Shown: positions 52,113-59,799 of the stretch, piece after piece | Layout of the letters: the number at the start of each line of letters is the position of its first letter | How positions within the stretch are numbered: position 1 is the first letter of the stretch | Source of the DNA: Cochleicola gelatinilyticus | GTDB taxonomy: Bacteria > Bacteroidota > Bacteroidia > Flavobacteriales > Flavobacteriaceae | Length of the DNA stretch: 64,000 nucleotides | Assembly: GCF_001637325.1 (NCBI RefSeq) | Contig: NZ_LRXL01000026.1 | Location: forward strand, 1,054,001 to 1,118,000 | Reading direction: 5' to 3' | The notes under the pieces: model-generated | Databases searched by the model: none | Told to the model about the DNA's origin: nothing | Seen by the model: only the letters and a program-made list of their open reading frames with translations | Made by a program: the position numbers and the translations under genes

Positions 52113-52877
52113 ATGTTAACAGATACACACACCCATTTATATAGCGATGCCTTCGATGAAGATCGCGAAGCCATGATGAAACGAGCCTTTGCTGAAGGAG
52201 TGCAACGTTTTTTTATTCCGGCAATCGATTCACAATCTACCAATGCAATGTATGCATTAGAGGAAAAATATCCCGACCGCATATTTTTAATGATGGGGTT
52301 GCATCCTACTTCAGTTAAAGAAGACTATGAGAGCGAATTAGCACACGTTGAAGCAGAATTTAAATCGCGTACTTTTTATGCCGTGGGTGAAATAGGAGTC
52401 GATCTCTATTGGGATAAATCAACTTTAAAAATTCAGCAAGATGCGTTTCGCAGGCAAATACAACTTGCCAAAAAATATAAATTGCCTATTGTAATTCATT
52501 GCCGAGACGCATTCGATGAGGTTTTTGAAGTGTTGGAACTAGAGAAAGGAGAGGATCTCTTCGGAATTTTCCACTGTTTCACAGGAACTCTAGAACAGGC
52601 AAAACAAGCCATATCTTACAATATGAAATTAGGAATTGGAGGTGTGGTTACTTTTAAGAATGGAAAAATAGATACCTTTTTAGCACAAATCGATTTAAAA
52701 CACATTGTTTTAGAAACCGACGCTCCATATTTAGCACCAGTGCCCTTTCGGGGGAAAAGAAACGAAAGTAGCTATCTTTCTTTAGTGGCGAAAAAGATAG
52801 CAGATATCTATTCGGTTTCAGAAAGGGAAGTGGCACGTATTACTACTGAAAATTCAAAAGAAATATTCGGAATCTAA
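52113..52877 (+). CDS. TatD-family metal-dependent hydrolase (DNase)
   Basis: From ATG 52113 (MLTDTHTHLYSDAF) it is 254 residues. Metal ligands are visible: H6 and H8 (DTHTHL), the glutamate in AVGEIGVDLYWDKS, the histidines in IVIHCRDAFDEV and GIFHCFTG, and the aspartate in LETDAPYLAP. TatD proteins are Mg-dependent DNases or related hydrolases. The longer frame starts upstream of a TAGCTTTGC -7 element (52100-52108), so it is rejected; the mRNA may be nearly leaderless. Confidence 0.9.
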   Translation: MLTDTHTHLYSDAFDEDREAMMKRAFAEGVQRFFIPAIDSQSTNAMYALEEKYPDRIFLMMGLHPTSVKEDYESELAHVEAEFKSRTFYAVGEIGVDLYWDKSTLKIQQDAFRRQIQLAKKYKLPIVIHCRDAFDEVFEVLELEKGEDLFGIFHCFTGTLEQAKQAISYNMKLGIGGVVTFKNGKIDTFLAQIDLKHIVLETDAPYLAPVPFRGKRNESSYLSLVAKKIADIYSVSEREVARITTENSKEIFGI

Positions 52878-52942
52878 TTTCAGCAGATTAAACATAGCTG
52901 AGTTGCTTCCGAAGAAAAAATAATTGCATACACGACTGCCGA

Positions 52943-53971
52943 ATGAAATACAACACACAAATTTTACTTATCTATACCGGTGGAACTATTGGTATGATTA
53001 AAGATTTTGAAACTGGCGCGTTACGAAATTTTAATTTTAATGATCTTTTAAAACATATCCCAGAACTTAAATTATTGGACTGCGAGATCAACACCACCAG
53101 TTTCGAAACTCCCATCGACAGTTCTAACATGAATGTTAAGTATTGGGTTCAGTTAGCGACGCTCATCGAAGAAAATTACGAAAAGTACGATGGATTTGTT
53201 GTGTTGCATGGAAGCGATACCATGTCGTATACGGCTTCAGCGCTAAGCTTTATGCTAGAAAATTTGGGAAAACCAGTTGTTTTTACAGGATCACAGCTCC
53301 CTATTGGAGATCTCAGAACCGATGCTAAAGAGAACCTTATCACGTCGATACAGATCGCTGCATTAAGGGAAAAGGGACAGTCGGTTTTAGGAGAAGTATG
53401 TTTGTATTTTGAATATAAAGGCTATCGTGCGAACCGAACCACAAAAATAAATGCCGAACACTTCGAAGCCTTTGCCTCGTTAAATTATCCCGCATTAATT
53501 GAGAGTGGGGTTCATTTAACGGTAAATTATGATGCATTATACAAACCAAACCGAAGAAAGAAATTGAAGGTTCATAAACAAATGGAGTCGAATATTGTAT
53601 TACTGAAAATGTTTCCGGGAATAGATATCGAAACGGTAGCACATATATGCGGATATCCAAAAATAAAAGGATTAATTATTGAAACCTTTGGAAGTGGAAA
53701 TGTTACTAATGAAGCATGGTTTATAAAAGAGCTAAAGCAACTTATAGATCGTGGCATCCCTGTGATTAATGTGACACAGTGTTCTGGTGGAAGTGTAACT
53801 ATGGGACTTTATGAAACTAGTGTTGCTTTAAAAAGAATAGGAGTAATTAGCGGTAAAGATTGCACTACTGAAGCCGCATTAGCTAAATTAAAATATTTAT
53901 TGGGACAAAAAATAGCACCTAAAAGCTTTAAAACTATTTTTGAAACTTCGCTTCGTGGGGAGATGAATTAA
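52943..53971 (+). CDS. ansA: L-asparaginase, type I
   Basis: The 342-residue cytosolic protein has catalytic Thr12 in LIYTGGTIGMI and the second signature HGSDTMSYTASALSFML with Thr93-Asp92, then the Lys region GSQLPIGDLRTDAKENL. It hydrolyses asparagine to aspartate and ammonia. No signal peptide is present, as expected for type I. It follows tatD by 65 bases and may be cotranscribed. Confidence 0.92.
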   Translation: MKYNTQILLIYTGGTIGMIKDFETGALRNFNFNDLLKHIPELKLLDCEINTTSFETPIDSSNMNVKYWVQLATLIEENYEKYDGFVVLHGSDTMSYTASALSFMLENLGKPVVFTGSQLPIGDLRTDAKENLITSIQIAALREKGQSVLGEVCLYFEYKGYRANRTTKINAEHFEAFASLNYPALIESGVHLTVNYDALYKPNRRKKLKVHKQMESNIVLLKMFPGIDIETVAHICGYPKIKGLIIETFGSGNVTNEAWFIKELKQLIDRGIPVINVTQCSGGSVTMGLYETSVALKRIGVISGKDCTTEAALAKLKYLLGQKIAPKSFKTIFETSLRGEMN

Positions 53972-53991
53972 AATTTATAGCCATAACTATT

Positions 53992-54020
53992 TTGTAAGAG
54001 TTATTTATTTTTGATATTTG
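53992..54020 (+). promoter_or_regulatory. Probable promoter of tRNA-Ser
   Basis: TTG at 53992-53994, an 18-base spacer and GATATTTG at 54013-54020 (one mismatch to TAnnTTTG), 45 bases before the tRNA. Confidence 0.4.
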
Positions 54021-54037
54021 GCGTTCCTTATAATTAA

Positions 54038-54065
54038 GGAGACTAATTAAAGGGGACTAATTAAT
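54038..54065 (+). repeat. Two 14-bp tandem units abutting the tRNA
   Basis: GGAGACTAATTAAA followed directly by GGGGACTAATTAAT, 12 of 14 bases identical, ends at the base before the mature tRNA 5' end. Confidence 0.7.
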
Positions 54066-54153
54066 AGAGAGGTGGCCGAGCGGTCGAAGGCGCACGCCTG
54101 GAAAGCGTGTATACGCCAAAAGCGTATCGAGGGTTCGAATCCCTTCCTCTCTG
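54066..54153 (+). tRNA. tRNA-Ser (anticodon GGA)
   Basis: An 88-base class II tRNA. The 7-bp acceptor AGAGAGG/CCTCTCT is followed by discriminator G; the D-arm is GGCCGAGCGGTCGAAGGC; the anticodon loop CTGGAAA sits on stem CACGC/GCGTG; there is a long variable arm (TATACGCCAAAAGCGTATC) and the T-loop GGTTCGAATCC. The 3' CCA is not encoded. Confidence 0.97.
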
Positions 54154-54396
54154 CAAAATGAACTTAATTAAAAGTGAGTTTTATATTATAATTACTTTCA
54201 AAGATCATTTTTGTTGTCTTGAGAGTAAACTGTTAAAAATGCAGTTTCTAATTAAAATTATATAATAAGCTCTCATCGAAAATTCATTTTAAAGCATGAG
54301 TTTTTGCCTTTCATCTCTTAAATTTGTCGTTTAACCTAATTTGGTAGGATAACTGCTTTAGTAACAGAGATTACAGGCTTTTCAGTAAATTTATTA
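54154..54396. other. Intergenic after tRNA-Ser, no gene seen
   Basis: AT-rich sequence with no ORF, clear terminator or structured RNA that I can support before the exbB promoter. Confidence 0.5.
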
Positions 54397-54428
54397 TTGG
54401 AGATTAACTAATTATTTTTATATCTTTA
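54397..54428 (+). promoter_or_regulatory. Probable promoter of the exbB-exbD operon
   Basis: TTG at 54397-54399, a 21-base spacer and TATCTTTA at 54421-54428 (last base differs from TAnnTTTG), 36 bases before the exbB ATG. Confidence 0.45.
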
Positions 54429-54464
54429 AACCCTTAACTAAAAATAAACCTTAAGTCGATAGCA

Positions 54465-55271
54465 ATGAAAAAATTATTTTCTATTATGGCAATTGCCGCA
54501 TTAGTTTTTGCGGGAACATTCACAGCAAACGCTTCCGTAGCTCAAACGATGCCAACAAGTGCACAAACTTTAGTAACAGCAGCAACTGTTACATTTATTC
54601 AAGATGAAGAAGCTGCAGTAGCAGAAGAAGAGTCCTTAGGATGGCATCAAGAATTAAAACTGCGATTCATCGAAGGTGGACCAGCTTTTATGGGGATTGT
54701 TTTATTGTGTTTAATTCTTGGGTTAGCAATTGCTATTGAAAGAATTATCTACCTTAATCTTTCTACAACTAATACTCAGAAATTAGCTGAAGATGTTGAA
54801 GATGCTTTAAATAGCGGTGGTATTGAAGCTGCGAAAGAAGTATGTAGAAATACAAAAGGACCTGTTGCATCTATCTACTATCAAGGTTTAGATCGTGCAG
54901 ATGAAAGTTTAGAAGCTGCAGAAAAAGCAGTTGTTGCCTATGGAGGAGTTCAAATGGGACAACTTGAGAAGAATGTTTCTTGGATCTCTTTATTTATCGC
55001 TCTGGCGCCAATGCTTGGTTTCATGGGTACGGTAATCGGGATGATTCTTGCTTTCGATAAAATTGAAGCTGCTGGTGATATGAACCCTTCACTTGTTGCG
55101 GGTGGTATTAAAGTAGCATTATTAACAACTGTATTCGGTCTGATTGTTGCGATTATCCTACAGATTTTTTACAATTACATCATCGCTAAGATTGATAGTA
55201 TTGTGAACAGTATGGAAGATGCTTCTATCACATTGATCGACATGCTTGTTGACTACAAAAACAGAAGATAA
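54465..55271 (+). CDS. exbB: ExbB/TolQ/MotA-family proton channel protein
   Basis: The 268-residue protein has an N-terminal signal-like segment with a periplasmic leader (about 1-60, ending in an acidic DEEAAVAEEE), then three membrane helices (PAFMGIVLLCLILGLAIAIE; ISLFIALAPMLGFMGTVIGM; ALLTTVFGLIVAIILQIFY). The APMLGFMGTVIGMILAF block is the ExbB/TolQ hallmark. With ExbD it forms the proton-driven motor that powers TonB and hence the TonB-dependent receptors such as those at 15.4 and 31.4 kb. It is the first gene of a four-gene cluster. Confidence 0.92.
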   Translation: MKKLFSIMAIAALVFAGTFTANASVAQTMPTSAQTLVTAATVTFIQDEEAAVAEEESLGWHQELKLRFIEGGPAFMGIVLLCLILGLAIAIERIIYLNLSTTNTQKLAEDVEDALNSGGIEAAKEVCRNTKGPVASIYYQGLDRADESLEAAEKAVVAYGGVQMGQLEKNVSWISLFIALAPMLGFMGTVIGMILAFDKIEAAGDMNPSLVAGGIKVALLTTVFGLIVAIILQIFYNYIIAKIDSIVNSMEDASITLIDMLVDYKNRR

Positions 55272-55288
55272 TTTTTAAAACCCAATAC

Positions 55289-55714
55289 ATGGCTTTACAT
55301 AAAATTTTAAAAATAGTAGGATTGCTTTTAAGCATTGCGGGAATCGTTTTTCTTGCCATGATTATTTCTAAAGGTGATGAAGTTGTAGCATCTACAGGTG
55401 CAGGCGTCGATGGGTATTTATATGTAGCGTATATTACATTCGCATTGGTTCTTTTATTTGTGCTATTCTTTGTTCTAAAAGGAGTTTTTTCAGGCGATTT
55501 AAAGAAAACATTACTCTCTGTTGGAGCTTTTATATTAATTGTAGTGGTTTCCTATGTTTTGGCCGATGGTCAAGAAACAGTGATGCGTGATGGAGACATT
55601 CTTTCTGCAAGTGGTTCGAAATGGGTTTCAACTGGTTTGTATGTGTTTTACATACTTGCGGTATTAGCAATCGGTTCGATGATATTTAGTGGAATCACCA
55701 AAATAAGAAAATAA
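55289..55714 (+). CDS. Four-helix membrane protein inside the exb operon
   Basis: The 141-residue protein has four membrane segments (LKIVGLLLSIAGIVFLAMI; YLYVAYITFALVLLFVLFFV; LLSVGAFILIVVVSYVLA; GLYVFYILAVLAIGSMIF). It lies 17 bases after exbB and 3 bases before exbD, so it is clearly cotranscribed with the motor. I do not recognise a named family; its position implies a partner of the ExbB-ExbD complex in this group of bacteria. Confidence 0.8.
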   Translation: MALHKILKIVGLLLSIAGIVFLAMIISKGDEVVASTGAGVDGYLYVAYITFALVLLFVLFFVLKGVFSGDLKKTLLSVGAFILIVVVSYVLADGQETVMRDGDILSASGSKWVSTGLYVFYILAVLAIGSMIFSGITKIRK

Positions 55715-55717
55715 CCT

Positions 55718-56341
55718 ATGGCTAGAAGAGCAACACCAGAAGTAAATGCAGGGTCTATGGCAGACATCGCATTCCTTTTACTTATCTTTTTCTTGGTTAC
55801 AACAACCATTGAGAAGGATAAAGGGATTGCACGTCAGCTTCCACCCGATGAACCACCCACAGATGAACAAGTTGTTATTAAACAGAAAAACTTGTTTGTT
55901 GTAAATGTGAATCAAGACGATCAATTGTTGGTTGAAGAAGAGTTGATGGAATTGAAAGATTTACGTCAAGCAGCTATAGATTTCCTTGACAATGGTGGAG
56001 CGCCTCAAGGGGCTCCTAATTACTGTAGCTATTGTAAAGGAAAACGTAGTCCAGAATCATCTGATGATCCAGACAAGGCAATTATCTCGGTACAGAATGA
56101 CCGTTTAACTTCTTACAAAATGTATATCGCTGTACAGAATGAATTAGTGGCGGCGTATAATTTTTTAAGAGATCGTGAATCTCAACGTTTATACGGTTGG
56201 AAATTTACCGAAGTAAAACGTGCTATCGATGAAGGTTCTTATAACGGAAACGAAGAAGCAACTCAGGAAAAACTTGAAAATATTCAGAAGTTATTCCCGC
56301 AGAAACTTTCAGAAGCCGAGCCAAGAAAATCAGGAGAATAA
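55718..56341 (+). CDS. exbD: ExbD/TolR-family protein with periplasmic CxxC
   Basis: The 207-residue protein has a short cytosolic N-terminus and a single membrane helix with the essential Asp16 (GSMADIAFLLLIFFLVTTT). A periplasmic domain follows that is longer than in classical ExbD (about 140 residues). An insert at about 95-120 contains C103-x-x-C106 (NYCSYCKGKR), which could bind zinc or form a disulfide. It is the first of two ExbD paralogues in tandem. Confidence 0.9.
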   Translation: MARRATPEVNAGSMADIAFLLLIFFLVTTTIEKDKGIARQLPPDEPPTDEQVVIKQKNLFVVNVNQDDQLLVEEELMELKDLRQAAIDFLDNGGAPQGAPNYCSYCKGKRSPESSDDPDKAIISVQNDRLTSYKMYIAVQNELVAAYNFLRDRESQRLYGWKFTEVKRAIDEGSYNGNEEATQEKLENIQKLFPQKLSEAEPRKSGE

Positions 56342-56356
56342 ATAAATAACGTACTT

Positions 56357-56830
56357 ATGTCAAAATTCAAAAAGAAAAAAGGTGGTGAGTTACCTGCTGT
56401 AAACACGGCGTCCTTACCGGATATCGTATTTATGTTATTATTCTTTTTTATGGTTGTGACTGTCCTCCGTGATAGTAATCTGTTAGTGAAGAATGACCTG
56501 CCTAAAGCAGATCAAGTTGAAAAACTAAAAAAAGATCGATCTGTTTATATTTTTGCCGGTAGACCAAGTCAAAGATATCAGGATAAATATGGTAAAGAAG
56601 GAAGAATCCAGATCGGAGATAAATATACCGATGTTTCAAGCCTTAAATCTGCACTAGCAGAGACAAGAGCTAAATTACGACCTGAACTTCAGGATAAAGT
56701 AATGGTTGCCTTGAAGGTGGATGAGGATACAAATACTGGTCTCGTTACCGATATTAAACAGGAATTAAGAGAAATGAATATGTTAAAAATTATCTACATT
56801 ACCTCACCGGGTAATCAAGTTGATAATTAA
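56357..56830 (+). CDS. exbD: Second ExbD/TolR-family protein
   Basis: The 157-residue protein has one membrane helix with Asp22 (TASLPDIVFMLLFFFMVVTV) and a periplasmic domain (VYIFAGRPSQRYQDKYG, VMVALKVDEDTNTGLV). It lacks the cysteine insert of its neighbour. Two different ExbD copies in one operon suggest a hetero-oligomeric motor. A terminator follows. Confidence 0.9.
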   Translation: MSKFKKKKGGELPAVNTASLPDIVFMLLFFFMVVTVLRDSNLLVKNDLPKADQVEKLKKDRSVYIFAGRPSQRYQDKYGKEGRIQIGDKYTDVSSLKSALAETRAKLRPELQDKVMVALKVDEDTNTGLVTDIKQELREMNMLKIIYITSPGNQVDN

Positions 56831-56850
56831 GTAGTATTTATAAATTATTT

Positions 56851-56887
56851 AAAACGCCTTGAATATTTATTTCAAGGCGTTTTTTTG
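56851..56887 (+). terminator. Terminator of the exb operon
   Basis: AAACGCCTTGAA-TATTTAT-TTCAAGGCGTTTTTTT is a perfect 12-bp stem followed by Ts. Confidence 0.9.
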
Positions 56888-56920
56888 TTTACAATAATAG
56901 AATTCAAGTATATTTAAGAT

Positions 56921-57628
56921 ATGCAGAAATTATTTAAAAACAGCTTTCTCGTTATTGGTATGTTGATGATGTGTCAAGGTTTTGCACAAAAACTAACATC
57001 TACGAATCCTGTTGATTCTCTATATAGAGAGGATCAATTCTATGCAGGCTTAACGTATAACTTATTATCAAGTGTGCCAAGTGGCGTAAATATTAGGGGG
57101 CTTTCTGGTGGTGTTCATTTTGGTTTCCTACGAGATATGCCTATAAATAAACGAAGAAATATAGCGGTCGCTATTGGTGCTGGACTAGCATTCGATCAGT
57201 TTGGACAAACTCTTTTTATAGGTGAAAATTTAAATGATGAAACAATATTTACAGTATTAAAAGATAGTGAAGTAGATTATGATCGTAATAGTTTTGCTAC
57301 TGCGGTGATTGAAGCTCCTATTGAATTCCGATGGCGCAGTTCCACAGCCAGTTCTTATCGTTTTTGGCGAATTTATACGGGAGTTAGAGTCGGTTATGCT
57401 TACTGGTTTCGATCAACATTCAAACAAAATGGAAATAACGGAGGACAAACCGATGTTCCAGAATTCGATCGGTTACGGTTAGCTGCGACTTTAAGTTTTG
57501 GATATGGAGGGATAAATTTTTACGCAAATTATAGTATCAACCCTTTCTTTAAAGATGCGGTTACAACTGAAGGCGAAACAGTAGATTTTAGAACTATAAA
57601 AATTGGTTTAATGTTCTACATTTTATAA
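56921..57628 (+). CDS. porT: PorT-family outer-membrane protein (T9SS component)
   Basis: The 235-residue protein has a signal peptide (MQKLFKNSFLVIGMLMMCQGFAQ) and then a predicted eight-stranded barrel. Features I associate with flavobacterial PorT are the FYAGLTYNLLSS opening strand, EAPIEFRWRSSTASSYRFWR and the FYANYSINPFF strand, ending in LMFYIL. PorT is needed for type IX secretion, the route used by the M36 protease at 21.2 kb. Identity to PorT is family recognition; related barrel proteins are a possible alternative. Confidence 0.75.
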   Translation: MQKLFKNSFLVIGMLMMCQGFAQKLTSTNPVDSLYREDQFYAGLTYNLLSSVPSGVNIRGLSGGVHFGFLRDMPINKRRNIAVAIGAGLAFDQFGQTLFIGENLNDETIFTVLKDSEVDYDRNSFATAVIEAPIEFRWRSSTASSYRFWRIYTGVRVGYAYWFRSTFKQNGNNGGQTDVPEFDRLRLAATLSFGYGGINFYANYSINPFFKDAVTTEGETVDFRTIKIGLMFYIL

Positions 57629-58228
57629 CCAAAAATTTAAAAGTATAAGCTGAGGTAACATGCCTACGAAGAATCCGATAATTAATTCGGCTAGGGTATG
57701 ACTTTCGGTATGTAATCTGGATGAAGCTACCCAACCATTTATTATAAAAAATACACTGAGACCTAGGAGTACATTAACCTTAAAGTGTACGCTTAGTGCT
57801 ATTAAAAACATAGTTACACCCGCGATTCCTATTTGATGTAAGCTCACTTTAAACTTTAATAATACAAGCATTAACGCAGTAATACTCGAAAACAATATCC
57901 CCACAAAAAAGTAATACATTTCGGGACTATCATATACATTAAATACTACTTTAATAATCAGGAGCAGCAACACACTCTGAACCATCAGAGGAACTTTTCG
58001 CTCTTTTACATTTTCTAAATGTATCGATTCTATCACCCCTAAATTCTTCAGAAGAAAAAAAGTAATAATAGGAATAAACACGGTTATAATGGCTATAGCT
58101 AGTAAGTTTGCTTGTATTAGTTCCGGTTCAATATATCGTGGGGTAATGGTGTAATATACAACGCCCCCTAAAAGCGGCATTAATAGCGGATGAAAAAGAT
58201 ATGCTGCGATTCTTAGAAACCAGTTCAT
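57623..58228 (-). CDS. PAP2-like multi-helix membrane protein
   Basis: The 201-residue protein has about six membrane helices. Near the C-terminus ASSRLHTESHTLAELIIG fits the third PAP2 phosphatase motif (SR-x5-H-x3-D), with Glu in place of Asp. The other two PAP2 motifs (KxxxxxxRP and PSGH) are not evident, so it may be a degenerate, possibly non-catalytic relative. Its start overlaps the rpoN stop (TAATG), so it is coupled to rpoN, and its end overlaps the convergent porT by six bases. Confidence 0.65.
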   Translation of the reverse strand: MNWFLRIAAYLFHPLLMPLLGGVVYYTITPRYIEPELIQANLLAIAIITVFIPIITFFLLKNLGVIESIHLENVKERKVPLMVQSVLLLLIIKVVFNVYDSPEMYYFFVGILFSSITALMLVLLKFKVSLHQIGIAGVTMFLIALSVHFKVNVLLGLSVFFIINGWVASSRLHTESHTLAELIIGFFVGMLPQLILLNFWL

Positions 58229-59688
58229 TAAATTTCTTTTCTAAGGCGTGCAACTGGAAGGTCTAATTGTTCGCGATATTTAGCTACAGTTCGTCGTGCG
58301 ATTGGATACCCTTTTTCCTTCAAGACCTTAGCAAGTTTATCGTCGGTAAGTGGTTTTCTTTTATCTTCTTCAGAAATGGTTATCTCCAAAATCTTTTTGA
58401 TCTCTCTAGTAGAAACTTCTTCCCCTTGATCATTCGTCATCGATTCACTAAAAAACTCTTTAATAAGCTTGGTTCCGTAAGGAGTGTCTACGTATTTACT
58501 ATTTGCTACTCTTGAAACTGTAGAAACGTCCATATTAATTTTATCGGCAATATCTTTGAGGATCATTGGCTTCAACTTTCGCTCATCACCTGTTAAAAAA
58601 TATTCTTCTTGGCGATGCATAATCGCATTCATGGTGACAAAAAGTGTTTGTTGCCTTTGCTTAATAGCATCAATAAACCATTTAGCAGCATCTAGTTTTT
58701 GCTTAATAAACATCACAGCGTCTTTCTGCGATTTCGACTTGTCTTTCGACTCTTTATAGCCTTTTAGCATGTTTGTATAATCGCGCGACACATGAAGCTC
58801 TGGAGCATTTCTTCCGTTTAAGGTAAGTTCTAATTCTCCATCCACGATCTTAATGGCAAAATCGGGTACCACATGTTCCACCATTCGTGTACTTCCTGAA
58901 AAAGCCCCTCCAGGTTTCGGATTCAAACTTTCAATTTCATGGATAGCTCCTCGAAGTTGATCTTCTGTAATATCAAATTTCTGAAGTAGTTTTTTATAAT
59001 GTTTTTTACTGAAGTGTTCGAAAGCGTCTTCTAAAATAGTGATTGCTAAAGAAACAAATTCGGTAGGCTCTTTACGTTCTAACTGAAGCAATAAACATTC
59101 CTGAAGGTCACGAGCCCCTACGCCAGAAGGGTCTAAATCTTGAACTATTTTTAAAACTTTTTCTATTTTATCTTCAGTAGTATATACATTTTGAGTGAAT
59201 GCAAGATCATCTACAATATCCTGAACCTCTCTTCGTATGTATCCACTTTCGTCAACACTCCCAACGAGGAACTTTGCAATTTCTTTTTCATCTTCTTCAA
59301 GACGATATGTGTTGAGCTGTTGTAAAAGATGTTGATTAAAAGAAGTTCCCGATGCATATGGCATCTGCTTTTCTTCATCATCTGCACTGTAATTATTTGC
59401 CGATAATTTGTAGCTCGGCGTTTCATCATCACTTAGATAATCATCAACATTTATTTCTGCTTCAATTACTTCTGTTCCCTCATTATCGTATTCATCCTGC
59501 TCATTTCCGTATTCTTCATCGAATGTTTCTGGTTCTTCTTTGCCAGTTTCCAATGCCGGGTTCTCGTTCATTTCCTGAGAAAGACGTTGCTCAAAAGCCT
59601 GTGTAGGCAATTGAATTAACTTCATCAACTGGATTTGTTGAGGAGAAAGTTTCTGAGAAAGTTTAAAATTAAGTTGTTGTTTTAACAT
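58228..59688 (-). CDS. rpoN: RNA polymerase sigma-54 factor
   Basis: The 486-residue protein has a Gln-rich activator-interacting region I (LKQQLNFKLSQKLSPQQIQL, about 1-48), an acidic region II (about 50-115, many Asp/Glu), a core-binding domain (about 125-310), the helix-turn-helix (KDIADKINMDVSTVSRVANS) and the RpoN box ARRTVAKYR (about 464-472). It directs transcription from -24/-12 promoters with AAA+ activators; no such activator lies in the window. It is followed by the coupled PAP2-like gene. Confidence 0.95.
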   Translation of the reverse strand: MLKQQLNFKLSQKLSPQQIQLMKLIQLPTQAFEQRLSQEMNENPALETGKEEPETFDEEYGNEQDEYDNEGTEVIEAEINVDDYLSDDETPSYKLSANNYSADDEEKQMPYASGTSFNQHLLQQLNTYRLEEDEKEIAKFLVGSVDESGYIRREVQDIVDDLAFTQNVYTTEDKIEKVLKIVQDLDPSGVGARDLQECLLLQLERKEPTEFVSLAITILEDAFEHFSKKHYKKLLQKFDITEDQLRGAIHEIESLNPKPGGAFSGSTRMVEHVVPDFAIKIVDGELELTLNGRNAPELHVSRDYTNMLKGYKESKDKSKSQKDAVMFIKQKLDAAKWFIDAIKQRQQTLFVTMNAIMHRQEEYFLTGDERKLKPMILKDIADKINMDVSTVSRVANSKYVDTPYGTKLIKEFFSESMTNDQGEEVSTREIKKILEITISEEDKRKPLTDDKLAKVLKEKGYPIARRTVAKYREQLDLPVARLRKEI

Positions 59689-59712
59689 GAGATTTTTATC
59701 GTACCACTAAGT

Positions 59713-59751
59713 TAAAAAAAACCCACTACTTATTCGTTTAAGTGGCGGGTT
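59713..59751 (-). terminator. Terminator of asnS
   Basis: AACCCACTACTT (59720-59731) pairs with AAGTGGCGGGTT (59740-59751) with one mismatch and one G-T pair; a minus-strand T-run follows. It separates asnS from rpoN. Confidence 0.75.
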
Positions 59752-59799
59752 TTATGAAAAGCTTGTGAATGCTATTTTTTCTTAAAAACAAATTCTTAT

